NCBI RefSeq assembly: GCF_023093595.1
Contig: NZ_JALLIK010000095.1
Coordinates: forward strand, 1-64,000
Source of the DNA: Thauera aromatica_A
GTDB lineage: Bacteria; Pseudomonadota; Gammaproteobacteria; Burkholderiales; Rhodocyclaceae
Length of the DNA: 64,000 nt
Reading direction: 5' to 3'
Positions 1 to 8,174 of this stretch are shown here, in pieces (the first letter of the stretch is position 1; each line of letters starts with the position of its first letter). Made by a program: the position numbers and the translations under genes. Under the pieces are notes generated by a model that saw only the letters and a program-made list of their open reading frames with translations, was not told the origin of the DNA and ran no database searches.

Positions 1-95
1 GCGTGGCCGGCGGCATCGAGCAGCATGCTGCCTGCCGTCATCACCCCGGCTCCGCCGCTGCCGGCGAAGGTTATCGAAACCGATCGGGCTGTCAT
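1..95 (-). CDS. korA: 2-oxoglutarate:ferredoxin oxidoreductase alpha subunit, N-terminal fragment cut by the window edge
   Basis: Read on the minus strand from the ATG at 95-93, the first 31 codons give MTARSVSITFAGSGGAGVMT and continue AGSMLLDAAGHA before the left edge. The GSGGAGVMTAG stretch is typical of the N-terminus of KorA-type 2-oxoacid:acceptor oxidoreductase alpha subunits. A GGAG Shine-Dalgarno sequence at 106-103 lies 7 nt before this ATG; a second in-frame ATG at 101 is too close to it. In Thauera, KorAB is known to regenerate reduced ferredoxin for benzoyl-CoA reductase, so a divergent kor gene next to had-bcr-fdx fits well. Only a fragment is visible, so the family call rests on one short conserved block plus context. 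A pyruvate or indolepyruvate oxidoreductase subunit is the main alternative. Confidence 0.75.
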   Translation of the reverse strand, partial: MTARSVSITFAGSGGAGVMTAGSMLLDAAGH

Positions 96-304
96 CCTCA
101 TTCTCCAAGTTCAACTGCAGGCCGCTGAGGCCGGTTCGGGATCACCTTGTGTGCGCACAGGCCATATCAATATGAATATGCATATGCGCGGCGAGTGCGG
201 TGCGGCTGCGTCCTTGCCGTTGGGTGACCGATGTTTCCGAGGGTCTTCCGGAGCCGAGGCACCCGGGGCACTGCTTCATCCCTCTGGACGCCGCAAAGTT
301 TACG

Positions 305-320
305 TTGACGCAAACGTCAA
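305..320. promoter_or_regulatory. Operator-like inverted repeat TTGACG-N4-CGTCAA (copy 1)
   Basis: Perfect 6-bp arms around CAAA. A near-identical copy lies at 421-436, and the two centres are 116 bp apart, about eleven helical turns. This suggests a two-site operator for one dimeric regulator. The regulator is not encoded in the window and its family is unknown. Confidence 0.55.
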
Positions 321-323
321 TCC

Positions 324-339
324 GTTGACTTAGGTCAAC
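324..339. promoter_or_regulatory. FNR/CRP-like inverted repeat GTTGAC-N4-GTCAAC
   Basis: The inner 14 bp, TTGAC-TTAG-GTCAA (325-338), keep the TTGA-N6-TCAA core and the length of FNR/FixK-type boxes. They differ from the FNR consensus TTGAT-N4-ATCAA at one base per arm. An oxygen-responsive CRP/FNR regulator would suit a strictly anaerobic pathway, and AcpR does this for the bzd genes in Azoarcus sp. CIB. Assigning this site to such a factor is inference. The repeat could also be a shortened version of the neighbouring TTGACG-N4-CGTCAA operator. Confidence 0.5.
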
Positions 340-420
340 TGGACGTCCGGGGGCCTCGTTTAAGGTTCGTCCATCGCGACATGCAGTTTCCGCTTTTAAA
401 CAGAGATGTGTCACAATATC

Positions 421-446
421 GTGACGTTAACGTCAACGTCATGACG
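421..446. promoter_or_regulatory. Operator-like palindromes directly upstream of had (copy 2)
   Basis: TGACGTTAACGTCA at 422-435 is a perfect palindrome. With its flanks it reads GTGACG-N4-CGTCAA (421-436), the same form as copy 1 with one mismatch. A further palindrome, CGTCATGACG, sits at 437-446. The cluster lies 34-59 nt before the had ATG, where bound protein could block transcription or early elongation. Confidence 0.55.
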
Positions 447-479
447 GCGAAGAGTTCAGTCAGTTCATGGAGGAGTGAG

Positions 480-1547
480 ATGAGCAGCAATCCGCATCGT
501 TGGATGATGACCTCGCCCGGCGCGCCGATGGTTCGCGCCGAGTTCGAGATCGGTGAGCTTTCTGCCGACCAGGTCGTCGTGGCCGTGGTGGGCTGTGGAG
601 TCTGCCACACCGATCTCGGCTACTACTACGACAGCGTGCGCACCAATCATGCGCTGCCTCTGGCGCTTGGTCACGAGATCAGCGGGCGGGTGGTGCAGGC
701 CGGCGCCAATGCGGCGCAGTGGCTGGGCCGTGCCGTGATCGTGCCGGCGGTGATGCCTTGCGGTACCTGTGAGCTGTGTACGTCCGGCCATGGCACGATC
801 TGCCGTGACCAGGTGATGCCGGGCAACGACATCCAGGGCGGCTTCGCTTCCCATGTGGTGGTGCCGGCGCGTGGTCTGTGCCTGGTCGACGAGGCGCGAC
901 TTGCTGCCGCCGGCCTGCAGCTGGCCGACGTCTCGGTGGTTGCCGATGCGGTCACCACGCCCTATCAGGCGGTGCTGCAGGCCGGCGTCGAGCCGGGCGA
1001 TGTGGCGGTGGTGATCGGCGTCGGCGGCGTCGGCGGCTACGCCGTGCAGATCGCCAATGCCTTCGGTGCCAGCGTGGTGGCGATCGATGTCGATCCTGCT
1101 AAGCTGGAGATGATGTCCAGGCACGGTGCGGCGCTCACGCTCAACGCGCGTGAGATCTCCGGGCGCGATCTGAAGAAGGCGATCGAGGCGCATGCCAAGG
1201 CCAACGGCCTGCGCCTGACGCGCTGGAAAATTTTCGAGTGCTCGGGCACCGGTGCGGGGCAGACCAGTGCCTATGGTCTGCTTACCCATGGTGCGACGCT
1301 GGCGGTGGTCGGTTTCACGATGGACAAGGTCGAAGTCCGTCTTTCCAACCTGATGGCCTTCCATGCCCGCGCACTGGGCAATTGGGGCTGCCTGCCCGAG
1401 TACTACCCGGCGGCGCTCGATCTGGTGCTCGACAAGAAGATCGATCTTGCCAGTTTCATCGAGCGTCATCCGCTCGACCAGATCGGCGAAGTGTTTGCCG
1501 CGGCGCATGCCCACAAGCTGACCCGTCGCGCCATCCTCACGCCCTGA
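480..1547 (+). CDS. had: 6-hydroxycyclohex-1-ene-1-carbonyl-CoA dehydrogenase
   Basis: NAD-dependent oxidation of 6-hydroxycyclohex-1-ene-1-carbonyl-CoA to the 6-oxo compound, the step between Dch and Oah in anaerobic benzoyl-CoA degradation. The 355-residue protein is a zinc-type medium-chain dehydrogenase. It has the catalytic-site Cys in GVCHTDLG near residue 40, the GHE motif (LALGHEISG), four structural-zinc cysteines in the block CGTCELCTSGHGTIC, and a Rossmann motif GVGGVGGY. The start at 480 is chosen because GGAGGAG at 469-475 is well spaced; an in-frame ATG at 381 would read through the operator palindromes. It is the first gene of the operon, and its name rests on the homology plus the adjacent oah, dch and bcr genes. 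Confidence 0.93.
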   Translation: MSSNPHRWMMTSPGAPMVRAEFEIGELSADQVVVAVVGCGVCHTDLGYYYDSVRTNHALPLALGHEISGRVVQAGANAAQWLGRAVIVPAVMPCGTCELCTSGHGTICRDQVMPGNDIQGGFASHVVVPARGLCLVDEARLAAAGLQLADVSVVADAVTTPYQAVLQAGVEPGDVAVVIGVGGVGGYAVQIANAFGASVVAIDVDPAKLEMMSRHGAALTLNAREISGRDLKKAIEAHAKANGLRLTRWKIFECSGTGAGQTSAYGLLTHGATLAVVGFTMDKVEVRLSNLMAFHARALGNWGCLPEYYPAALDLVLDKKIDLASFIERHPLDQIGEVFAAAHAHKLTRRAILTP

Positions 1548-1597
1548 ACGCATCCCTTTTAAGCACGCAACGAGAAAAGACACAGGAGTTCGATGAC

Positions 1598-2731
1598 ATG
1601 AATCCGACTACGCAAAAACTGGTCGAGCAGAACGCGCCGGCGAAATTGGTCGACCACAACCTGGTGCCCGAAACCGTTTGTCCGGGTGTGCTCTACGAGA
1701 AGCGCCCGGCGCGCAACCTGAAGGGTGAAGTGGTTCCGGGGCTGTACAACGTCTGGATCTCGCTCGACAACCCGAAGCAGTACAACTCCTACACGACCGA
1801 CATGGTGAAGGGGCTGATCCTCGCCTTCCGCGCCGCCTCCTGCGCGCGTGACGTCGCCACGGTGGTGTTCACCGCGGTCGGTGACAAGGCCTTCTGCACC
1901 GGCGGCAACACCAAGGAATACGCCGAGTACTACGCCGGCAACCCGCAGGAATACCGCCAGTACATGCGCCTGTTCAACGACATGGTGTCGGCGATCCTCG
2001 GTTGCGACAAGCCGGTGATCTGCCGCGTCAACGGCATGCGCATCGGCGGCGGCCAGGAAATCGGCATGGCGGCCGACTTCACCGTGGCCCAGGATCTGGC
2101 CAACTTCGGCCAGGCCGGTCCGAAGCACGGCTCGGCGGCGATCGGCGGTGCGACCGACTTCCTGCCGATAATGATCGGCTGCGAGCAGGCGATGGTGTCG
2201 GGCACGCTGTGTGAGCCGTTCTCGGCGCACAAGGCCAACCGCCTCGGCATCTGCATGCAGATCGTGCCGGCGCTCAAGGTCGACGGCAAGTTCATCGCCA
2301 ACCCGCTGGTGATCACCGACCGCTACCTCGACGAGTTCGGCCGCATCATCCACGGCGAATTCAAGACCGGCGAGGAGCTGGCCGCGGGCAAGGAGCTGAT
2401 GAAGCGTGGCGAGATCGATCTGTCGCTGCTCGACGAAGCGGTCGAAAAGCTGTGCGCGAAGCTGATCTCCACCTTCCCCGAGTGCCTGACCAAGAGCTTC
2501 GAGGAACTGCGCAAGCCCAAGCTCGACGCCTGGAACCGCAACAAGGAAAACAGCCGCGCCTGGCTTGCGCTGAACATGATGAACGAAGCGCGCACCGGCT
2601 TCCGCGCCTTCAACGAAGGCAACAAGGAAACCGGCCGCGAGATCGAATTCACCGATCTGCGCCAGGCGCTGGCCAAGGGCATGCCCTGGACGCCCGAGCT
2701 GATCGAAAGCCTGATGCCGGGTGCCAAGTGA
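1598..2731 (+). CDS. oah: 6-oxocyclohex-1-ene-1-carbonyl-CoA hydrolase
   Basis: Hydrolytic ring opening of 6-oxocyclohex-1-enecarbonyl-CoA to 3-hydroxypimelyl-CoA, by water addition and then C-C cleavage. The 377-residue protein belongs to the crotonase (enoyl-CoA hydratase) superfamily but is longer than the usual 260 residues, as expected for Oah. Crotonase oxyanion-hole elements appear at DKAFCTGGNTKEYAEY and RVNGMRIGGGQEIGMAADF. The start at 1598 follows AGGAG at 1584-1588; the reading frame is open further upstream only as an artefact of the high GC content. It lies 50 nt after had, and its stop codon shares one base with the dch start (TGATG), so translation is probably coupled. Confidence 0.94.
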   Translation: MNPTTQKLVEQNAPAKLVDHNLVPETVCPGVLYEKRPARNLKGEVVPGLYNVWISLDNPKQYNSYTTDMVKGLILAFRAASCARDVATVVFTAVGDKAFCTGGNTKEYAEYYAGNPQEYRQYMRLFNDMVSAILGCDKPVICRVNGMRIGGGQEIGMAADFTVAQDLANFGQAGPKHGSAAIGGATDFLPIMIGCEQAMVSGTLCEPFSAHKANRLGICMQIVPALKVDGKFIANPLVITDRYLDEFGRIIHGEFKTGEELAAGKELMKRGEIDLSLLDEAVEKLCAKLISTFPECLTKSFEELRKPKLDAWNRNKENSRAWLALNMMNEARTGFRAFNEGNKETGREIEFTDLRQALAKGMPWTPELIESLMPGAK

Positions 2732-3507
2732 TGAGCGAGGCCAGCTCCCCGCTGAAGGTCTGGCTGGAGCGCGACGGCAGCCTGCTGCGTCTGCGCCTGG
2801 CCCGGCCCAAGGCCAACATCGTCGATGCCGCGATGATCGCCGCGCTGCGCCAGGCGCTGCGCGAGCACCTCCAGGCTCCGGCGCTGCGCGCGGTGCTGCT
2901 CGATGCCGAAGGTCCGCATTTCAGCTTCGGCGCCAGCGTCGACGAGCACATGCCGGACCAGTGCGCGCAGATGCTGAAGAGTCTGCACGGGCTGGTGCGC
3001 GAGATGCTCGACAGCCCGGTGCCGATCCTGGTCGCGCTGCGCGGCCAGTGCCTGGGCGGCGGACTGGAAGTGGCGGCGGCGGGCAACCTGCTGTTCGCCG
3101 CACCGGACGCCAAGTTCGGCCAGCCCGAGATCCGTCTCGGCGTGTTCGCGCCCGCTGCGTCCTGCCTGCTGCCGCCGCGCGTGGGCCAGGCCTGCGCCGA
3201 AGACCTGCTGTGGTCGGGGCGCAGCATCGACGGTGCCGAAGGGCACCGGATCGGCCTCATCGACGTCCTCGCCGAGGACCCGGAGGCCGCGGCGCTGCAG
3301 TGGTTCGACGAACACATTGCACGCCTGAGCGCGAGCTCGCTGCGTTTCGCGGTCCGTGCCGCCCGCTGCGACAGCGTGCCGGGCATCAAGCAAAAACTCG
3401 ATACCGTGGAGGCCCTCTATCTTGAGGAACTGATGGCCAGCCACGATGCGGTGGAAGGGCTGAAAGCCTTTCTTGAGAAGCGTTCTGCAAACTGGGAGAA
3501 CCGTTGA
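2731..3507 (+). CDS. dch: Cyclohexa-1,5-diene-1-carbonyl-CoA hydratase
   Basis: Adds water to cyclohexa-1,5-diene-1-carbonyl-CoA, the product of benzoyl-CoA reductase, giving 6-hydroxycyclohex-1-enecarbonyl-CoA, the substrate of Had. At 258 residues it has normal crotonase length. The FSFGASVDEH segment and the LRGQCLGGGLEVAAAGN segment match the two oxyanion-hole regions. The ATG at 2731 overlaps the oah stop. Together with oah and had it forms the modified beta-oxidation section of the pathway. Confidence 0.94.
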   Translation: MSEASSPLKVWLERDGSLLRLRLARPKANIVDAAMIAALRQALREHLQAPALRAVLLDAEGPHFSFGASVDEHMPDQCAQMLKSLHGLVREMLDSPVPILVALRGQCLGGGLEVAAAGNLLFAAPDAKFGQPEIRLGVFAPAASCLLPPRVGQACAEDLLWSGRSIDGAEGHRIGLIDVLAEDPEAAALQWFDEHIARLSASSLRFAVRAARCDSVPGIKQKLDTVEALYLEELMASHDAVEGLKAFLEKRSANWENR

Positions 3508-3509
3508 CC

Positions 3510-4670
3510 ATGAGTACGGCAGACATCATCGCGCGCTGTGAAGCGCTTTACGAGGACCTTGATTTCACTGCCGCCAGGCAATGGAAGGAGGCCGATCCCT
3601 CTCGCAAGGTTATCGCCTACATGCCGGTATATGTGCCGCGCGAGATCATTCATGCGGCTGGCATGTTGCCCCTGGGCATCATGGGTGGTGGCGACGGGCT
3701 GGAGGTGATCCACGGCGACGCCTTCTACCAGAGCTACATCTGCCGCATCCCACGCTCGACCATCGAACTCGGCCTGTCGAAGCGCATGGATTTCGTCGAT
3801 GGCATGCTGTTCCCCAGCATCTGTGACGTCATCCGCAACCTGTCGGGCATGTGGAAGCTGATGTTCCCGGGCAAGTACGTGCGTTACTTCGACGTACCCC
3901 AGAACTACCGCGACGACGTCGGCGGCAACTACTACACCGCCGAACTGAACGAACTGCGCGAAGGCCTGGAGCACCTGTCGGGCCGCAAGATCACCGACGA
4001 CGCCCTGCGCGCTTCGATCAAGGTCTACAACGAAAACCGCAAGCTCGTCCAGGATGTCTATGGCCTGCGTTCGCGCGAGCCCTGGAAAGTGCCGTCGGCC
4101 GACGTCTATCTGCTGATGCGCGCCGGCTTGGTGCTGCCGGTCGAAGAGCACAACCAGATGCTGAAGGACTACCTGGCCGCCGCGGTCAAGATCGAGGCGC
4201 AAAAGCGTGACAACTGTCGCGTGGTGATCAACGGCTCGTTCTGCGAACAGCCGCCGCTCAACCTGATCAAGTCGATCGAGCTCTCGGGCTGCTACATCGT
4301 CGATGACGATTACATGATCGTGCATCGCTTCCTGCGCAACGAAGTGTCGACCGCCGGCGATCCGATGCAGAACCTGTCGCTCGCCTTCCTGCACGAGTCG
4401 ATCAGCACCGCCGCCAAGTACGACGACAAGGAAGAGGACAAGGGCAAGTACCTGCTCGAACAGGTCCGCACCAATGCCGCCGAAGGCGTCATCTTCGCCG
4501 CGCCCAGCTTCTGCGACCCGGCGCTGCTCGAGCGTCCGATGCTGGCCGACCGCTGCTCGGAGAACAAGGTGCCCTACATCTCCTTCAAGTACGCCGAGAA
4601 CTCGGGCCAGATGCAGCCGATCCGTGAGCAGGCCGGTACCTTTGCCGACTCGATCAAACTCTGGAGCTAA
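3510..4670 (+). CDS. bcrC: Benzoyl-CoA reductase, subunit C (BcrBC module)
   Basis: BcrB and BcrC form the substrate-binding, ring-reducing half of the ATP-dependent class I benzoyl-CoA reductase; they are members of the HgdB/2-hydroxyacyl-CoA dehydratase family. This 386-residue protein has conserved cysteines in YICRIPRSTIE, FPSICDVIRN, INGSFCEQPPLN and PSFCDPALLERP, candidates for 4Fe-4S ligands and the active site. The ATG at 3510 follows GGGAGAA (3494-3500) and lies 2 nt after the dch stop; a TTG at 3504 would overlap that stop. It is followed after 2 nt by bcrB. Confidence 0.95.
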   Translation: MSTADIIARCEALYEDLDFTAARQWKEADPSRKVIAYMPVYVPREIIHAAGMLPLGIMGGGDGLEVIHGDAFYQSYICRIPRSTIELGLSKRMDFVDGMLFPSICDVIRNLSGMWKLMFPGKYVRYFDVPQNYRDDVGGNYYTAELNELREGLEHLSGRKITDDALRASIKVYNENRKLVQDVYGLRSREPWKVPSADVYLLMRAGLVLPVEEHNQMLKDYLAAAVKIEAQKRDNCRVVINGSFCEQPPLNLIKSIELSGCYIVDDDYMIVHRFLRNEVSTAGDPMQNLSLAFLHESISTAAKYDDKEEDKGKYLLEQVRTNAAEGVIFAAPSFCDPALLERPMLADRCSENKVPYISFKYAENSGQMQPIREQAGTFADSIKLWS

Positions 4671-4672
4671 TC

Positions 4673-5971
4673 ATGAGTGCAAAAACCAACCCTGAAGTCA
4701 TCAAAGAATCTTCGATGGTGAAGCAGAAGGAGATGATCGCCGGTAACTACGATCGTCTCACGGGCACCAAGGAGTCGGGCGAGAAAGTCGTGTCGACCTT
4801 CGTGCCGGGCAACCTGAACGAGCTGATCATGTGCTTCGACATGGTCAACAACCTGCCCGAAACCAACGCCATCCAGAACGGCATGCGCAAGCAGAGCGGC
4901 GGCATGATCATGGATGCCGAGAAGGCCGGCCACTCGGAAGACGTGTGTACCTACGTCAAGGCCGACATCGGCATGATGGGCCGCGGCAACATCGCCCCCA
5001 ACGGCAAGCCGATGCCCGCTCCGGACATGCTGCTGCTGTCCTACACCGGCTGCTTCACCTTCATGAAGTGGTTCGAGCTGCTGCGCCACGAGTACAAGTG
5101 CCCGACCGTGATGCTGCAGATCCCGTATCAGGGCGATGGCAAGATCACCAAGAACATGCGTGATTTCGTCGTCAAGCAGCTCAAGGAAGAAGTCATTCCG
5201 ATGTTCGAGCAGGTCTCGGGCGTCAAGTTCGACATCGACCGTCTGCGCGAATACCTGAAGAATTCGGCGAAGGCCGAAGACGATCTGGTGTGGGTGCTCG
5301 AGAGCGCGAAGAACCGTCCCTCGCCGATCGACGCCTACTTCGGCGGCGTGTATTACATCGGCCCGATGTTCACCGCTTTCCGCGGCACCGCCGATGCGGT
5401 CGAGTACTACGGCCTGCTGCGCGGCGAAATCGAGCAGCGCATCCGCGAAGGCAAGGGGCCGATCACCCCCGAAGGCGACATGAAGGAAGAGAAGTACCGC
5501 CTGGTCGTCGAAGGTCCCCCGAACTGGACCAGCTTCCGCGAGTTCTGGAAGCTGTTCTACGACGAAGGCGCGGTGGTGGTGGCGAGCTCCTACACCAAGG
5601 TGGGCGGCCTCTACGACCAGGGCTTCCGTCACGACCCGAACGACCCGCTGGGCACGCTGGCCGACTACTGCCTGGGTTGCTACACCAACAACAACCTGCC
5701 GCAGCGCGTCGAACTGCTCGAGAAGTACATGAACGAGTACCAGGCCGACGGCCTGCTGATCAACTCGATCAAGAGCTGCAACAGCTTCTCCGCTGGGCAG
5801 CTGCTGATGATGCGCGAAATCGAGAAGCGCACCGGCAAGCCGGCCGCGTTCATCGAGACCGACCTTGTCGATCCGCGTTATTTCTCGCACGCAAACGTCA
5901 AGAACCGTCTGGAGAGCTACTTCCAGATGGTGGATCAGAAACGCAGCGGCGCGTCGCTGGCAACCGCGTAA
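4673..5971 (+). CDS. bcrB: Benzoyl-CoA reductase, subunit B (BcrBC module)
   Basis: Partner of BcrC in the catalytic half of the reductase, where two electrons are transferred to the aromatic ring of benzoyl-CoA. The 432-residue HgdB-family protein has cysteines in LLLSYTGCFTFMKW, DYCLGCYTNNNLPQR and NSIKSCNSFSAGQLLMMREI; the last block, close to the C-terminus, is typical of this family. It starts 2 nt after bcrC, and its stop TAA overlaps the Shine-Dalgarno AGGAG (5971-5975) of bcrA, so the four subunits are probably made in step. Confidence 0.95.
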   Translation: MSAKTNPEVIKESSMVKQKEMIAGNYDRLTGTKESGEKVVSTFVPGNLNELIMCFDMVNNLPETNAIQNGMRKQSGGMIMDAEKAGHSEDVCTYVKADIGMMGRGNIAPNGKPMPAPDMLLLSYTGCFTFMKWFELLRHEYKCPTVMLQIPYQGDGKITKNMRDFVVKQLKEEVIPMFEQVSGVKFDIDRLREYLKNSAKAEDDLVWVLESAKNRPSPIDAYFGGVYYIGPMFTAFRGTADAVEYYGLLRGEIEQRIREGKGPITPEGDMKEEKYRLVVEGPPNWTSFREFWKLFYDEGAVVVASSYTKVGGLYDQGFRHDPNDPLGTLADYCLGCYTNNNLPQRVELLEKYMNEYQADGLLINSIKSCNSFSAGQLLMMREIEKRTGKPAAFIETDLVDPRYFSHANVKNRLESYFQMVDQKRSGASLATA

Positions 5972-5981
5972 GGAGCGAACC

Positions 5982-7298
5982 ATGGAATGTTTCGTCGGAA
6001 TTGATCTGGGGTCCACCACGACCAAAGCGGTCGTCATGGACGACAAGGGGCAGGTGCTCGGCCGCGGCATCACCAACTCGCGCTCGAACTACGACACCGC
6101 CGCGCGTGTCTCGAAGCTCGAAGCTTTCATCGATGCGCGCCTGAGCCTGATCCGCCGCGAACTCGAGAAGGTGCCGGCGGTGGCCGGGCGGGTCGATGAA
6201 ATCATCGACGGTCTGACCCGCAACTTCCGCCGCGAGCAGTTCATCGAGCAGCTCGGCGACCTGGAGCAGACCTGCGTGGCCAACGTCGAAGGTCCGCGCT
6301 TCGCCGGCAAGGAAAAGGCGATCATCGGTGCGCTCACCGAAGTCTTCCGCCGCCTGCGCGAGGAAGAGGCGGACGCCCTGTTCTCGCCCACCGCACAGCG
6401 CAAGTCGGACTTCTTCCGCGATCTCGCCGGTTCGCGCTTCATGCAGATCGGTGAAGAAGTGGCCCGCGCCAACGGCGTCGAGTTCGATCACCTGCTGCAC
6501 ATGTACGACAAGTCGATCATCGAGGTCGAGAACCGTCCGCCGTCGGCCGACATGAACCGCAAGTTCCGCAGCGCGATGGAGCGGGTTCGTGGTGAGATGT
6601 CCAGTGCCCTCGATACCGCTGCGCTGGGCGCGCCGATCGATGCCGCTCTTGATGTCGACATGCAGGAGCGCTACGTTGTCGGCACCGGCTACGGCCGCGT
6701 CCGCCTGCCCTTCCCGAAGGAGCACATCCGTTCCGAGATCCTGTGCCACGGCCTGGGCGCGCACCTGATGTATCCGAAGACCCGCACCGTGCTCGACATC
6801 GGCGGCCAGGATACCAAGGGCATCCAGATCGACGACAAGGGCATCGTGGTGAACTTCCAGATGAACGACCGCTGTGCCGCCGGTACCGGCCGTTACCTGG
6901 GCTACGTCGCCGACGAGATGAACATGGGCCTGCACGAACTCGGCCCGCTCGCGATGAAGTCGACCAAGTCGATCCGCATCAACTCGACCTGCACCGTGTT
7001 CGCCGGCGCCGAATTGCGCGACCGTCTGGCGCTGGGCGACAAGCGCGAGGACATCCTCGCCGGCCTGCACCGTGCGATCATGCTGCGTGCGATGTCGATC
7101 ATCTCGCGTTCGGGCGGCATCACCGACCAATTCACCTTCACCGGTGGCGTGGCCAAGAACGAGGCAGCGGTCAAGGAGCTGCGCCAGCTGGTCAAGGAAA
7201 ACTACGGCGAAGTGCAGATCAACATCGACCCGGATTCGATTTATACCGGTGCTCTGGGGGCTTCCGAGTTCGCCCGTCGCGCCGTCGTGGAGGCATGA
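5982..7298 (+). CDS. bcrA: Benzoyl-CoA reductase, ATPase/electron-activating subunit A
   Basis: BcrA and BcrD form the electron-activase half, which takes electrons from reduced ferredoxin and uses ATP hydrolysis to drive them into BcrBC. The protein belongs to the BcrAD/BadFG ATPase (ASKHA) family. It shows the phosphate-1 motif GIDLGSTTTKAVVMD at the N-terminus, LDIGGQDTKGIQ in the middle, and TGGVAKNEAAVKELR near the C-terminus. The cysteines in NDRCAAGTGRYLG and INSTCTVFAGAEL fit the bridging 4Fe-4S cluster shared with BcrD. The chosen ATG at 5982 gives 438 residues and follows AGGAG at 5971-5975; the roughly 140-residue region between the first two motifs is the BcrA-type insertion. Confidence 0.95.
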   Translation: MECFVGIDLGSTTTKAVVMDDKGQVLGRGITNSRSNYDTAARVSKLEAFIDARLSLIRRELEKVPAVAGRVDEIIDGLTRNFRREQFIEQLGDLEQTCVANVEGPRFAGKEKAIIGALTEVFRRLREEEADALFSPTAQRKSDFFRDLAGSRFMQIGEEVARANGVEFDHLLHMYDKSIIEVENRPPSADMNRKFRSAMERVRGEMSSALDTAALGAPIDAALDVDMQERYVVGTGYGRVRLPFPKEHIRSEILCHGLGAHLMYPKTRTVLDIGGQDTKGIQIDDKGIVVNFQMNDRCAAGTGRYLGYVADEMNMGLHELGPLAMKSTKSIRINSTCTVFAGAELRDRLALGDKREDILAGLHRAIMLRAMSIISRSGGITDQFTFTGGVAKNEAAVKELRQLVKENYGEVQINIDPDSIYTGALGASEFARRAVVEA

Positions 7299-7300
7299 AA

Positions 7301-8149
7301 ATGACGATCACTGCAGGCATCGATATCGGCACTGGCGCGGTCAAGACCGTTCTTTTCCGCGTCGAAGGCGACAAGACCGAATGGCTCGCCAAGCGCAACG
7401 ACCGCATCCGTCAGCGCGACCCGTTCAAGCTTGCCGAGGAGGCCTACAACGGCCTGCTCGAGGAAGCCGGCCTCAAGGCGTCGGACGTGGATTACGTCGC
7501 CACCACCGGCGAAGGCGAGAGCCTCGCCTTCCACACCGGGCACTTCTACTCGATGACCACGCATGCGCGCGGGGCGGTGTACCTGAACCCCGAAGCGCGT
7601 GCCGTCCTCGACATCGGCGCGCTCCACGGCCGTGCGATCCGCAACGACGAGCGCGGCAAGGTCGAAACCTACAAGATGACCAGCCAGTGCGCGTCGGGCT
7701 CCGGCCAGTTCCTCGAGAACATCGCACGCTATCTGGGCATCGCGCAGGACGAGATCGGCTCGCTGTCGACGCAGGCCGACAACCCCGAAGTGGTGTCGAG
7801 CATCTGCGCCGTGCTGGCCGAAACCGACGTCATCAACATGGTGTCGCGCGGCATTTCGGCGCCGAACATCCTGAAGGGCATCCACATCTCGATGGCCGGC
7901 CGCCTGGCGAAGCTGCTGAAGTCGGTCGGTGCACGCGAAGGCGTGGTGCTCTGCACCGGTGGTCTGGCGCTCGACGAAGGTCTGCTGAAGACGCTCAACG
8001 AGTCGATTCAAGAGCAGAAAATGGCGGTTGTGGCCTACAATCATCCCGACTCGCCCTATGCCGGGGCGATCGGTGCAGCACTGTGGGGCGCCTTCCGTCA
8101 TGAAAAACTGGCCCGCCTCGGCCAGCAGCAAGTGGCGGAAGCCGCCTGA
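7301..8149 (+). CDS. bcrD: Benzoyl-CoA reductase, ATPase/electron-activating subunit D
   Basis: Second activase subunit, paralogous to BcrA but shorter (282 residues), lacking BcrA's insertion. It has GIDIGTGAVKTVLF at the N-terminus, LDIGALHGRAIR in the middle, and CTGGLALDEGLLKTL near the C-terminus. The cysteines in SQCASGSGQFLENIARYLG and SSICAVLAETDVIN would complete the shared 4Fe-4S cluster. The bcrA stop overlaps an ATG at 7295, but GGAGG at 7289-7293 leaves only 1 nt to that ATG and 7 nt to the ATG at 7301, so 7301 is preferred. Confidence 0.94.
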   Translation: MTITAGIDIGTGAVKTVLFRVEGDKTEWLAKRNDRIRQRDPFKLAEEAYNGLLEEAGLKASDVDYVATTGEGESLAFHTGHFYSMTTHARGAVYLNPEARAVLDIGALHGRAIRNDERGKVETYKMTSQCASGSGQFLENIARYLGIAQDEIGSLSTQADNPEVVSSICAVLAETDVINMVSRGISAPNILKGIHISMAGRLAKLLKSVGAREGVVLCTGGLALDEGLLKTLNESIQEQKMAVVAYNHPDSPYAGAIGAALWGAFRHEKLARLGQQQVAEAA

Positions 8150-8174
8150 GCCAAACTATCGAGGAGAAAGCAGC

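Larger units (their letters stand above)
96..479. promoter_or_regulatory. Divergent control region between korA and the had-bcr operon
   Basis: This 384-nt stretch separates two divergent starts and I see no credible gene in it. It holds an AT-rich patch on the korA side, including the palindromes TGTGCGCACA (150-159) and ATATGCATAT (176-185). On the had side are several inverted repeats built on TTGAC/GTCAA half-sites, listed separately. The layout suggests shared control of ferredoxin reduction (kor) and of the benzoyl-CoA pathway (had to fdx). No strong sigma-70 promoter can be placed with confidence; CAATAT at 414-419 is a weak -10 candidate for had. Confidence 0.7.

Noticed and set aside
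25..333. Open frame of 102 codons on the plus strand upstream of had
   Set aside because: It overlaps the KorA start on the other strand and an operator repeat, has no ribosome-binding site and no recognisable protein features.
381..479. Earlier in-frame ATG for had
   Set aside because: It would place operator palindromes inside the coding region, and the good Shine-Dalgarno sequence at 469-475 belongs to the ATG at 480.
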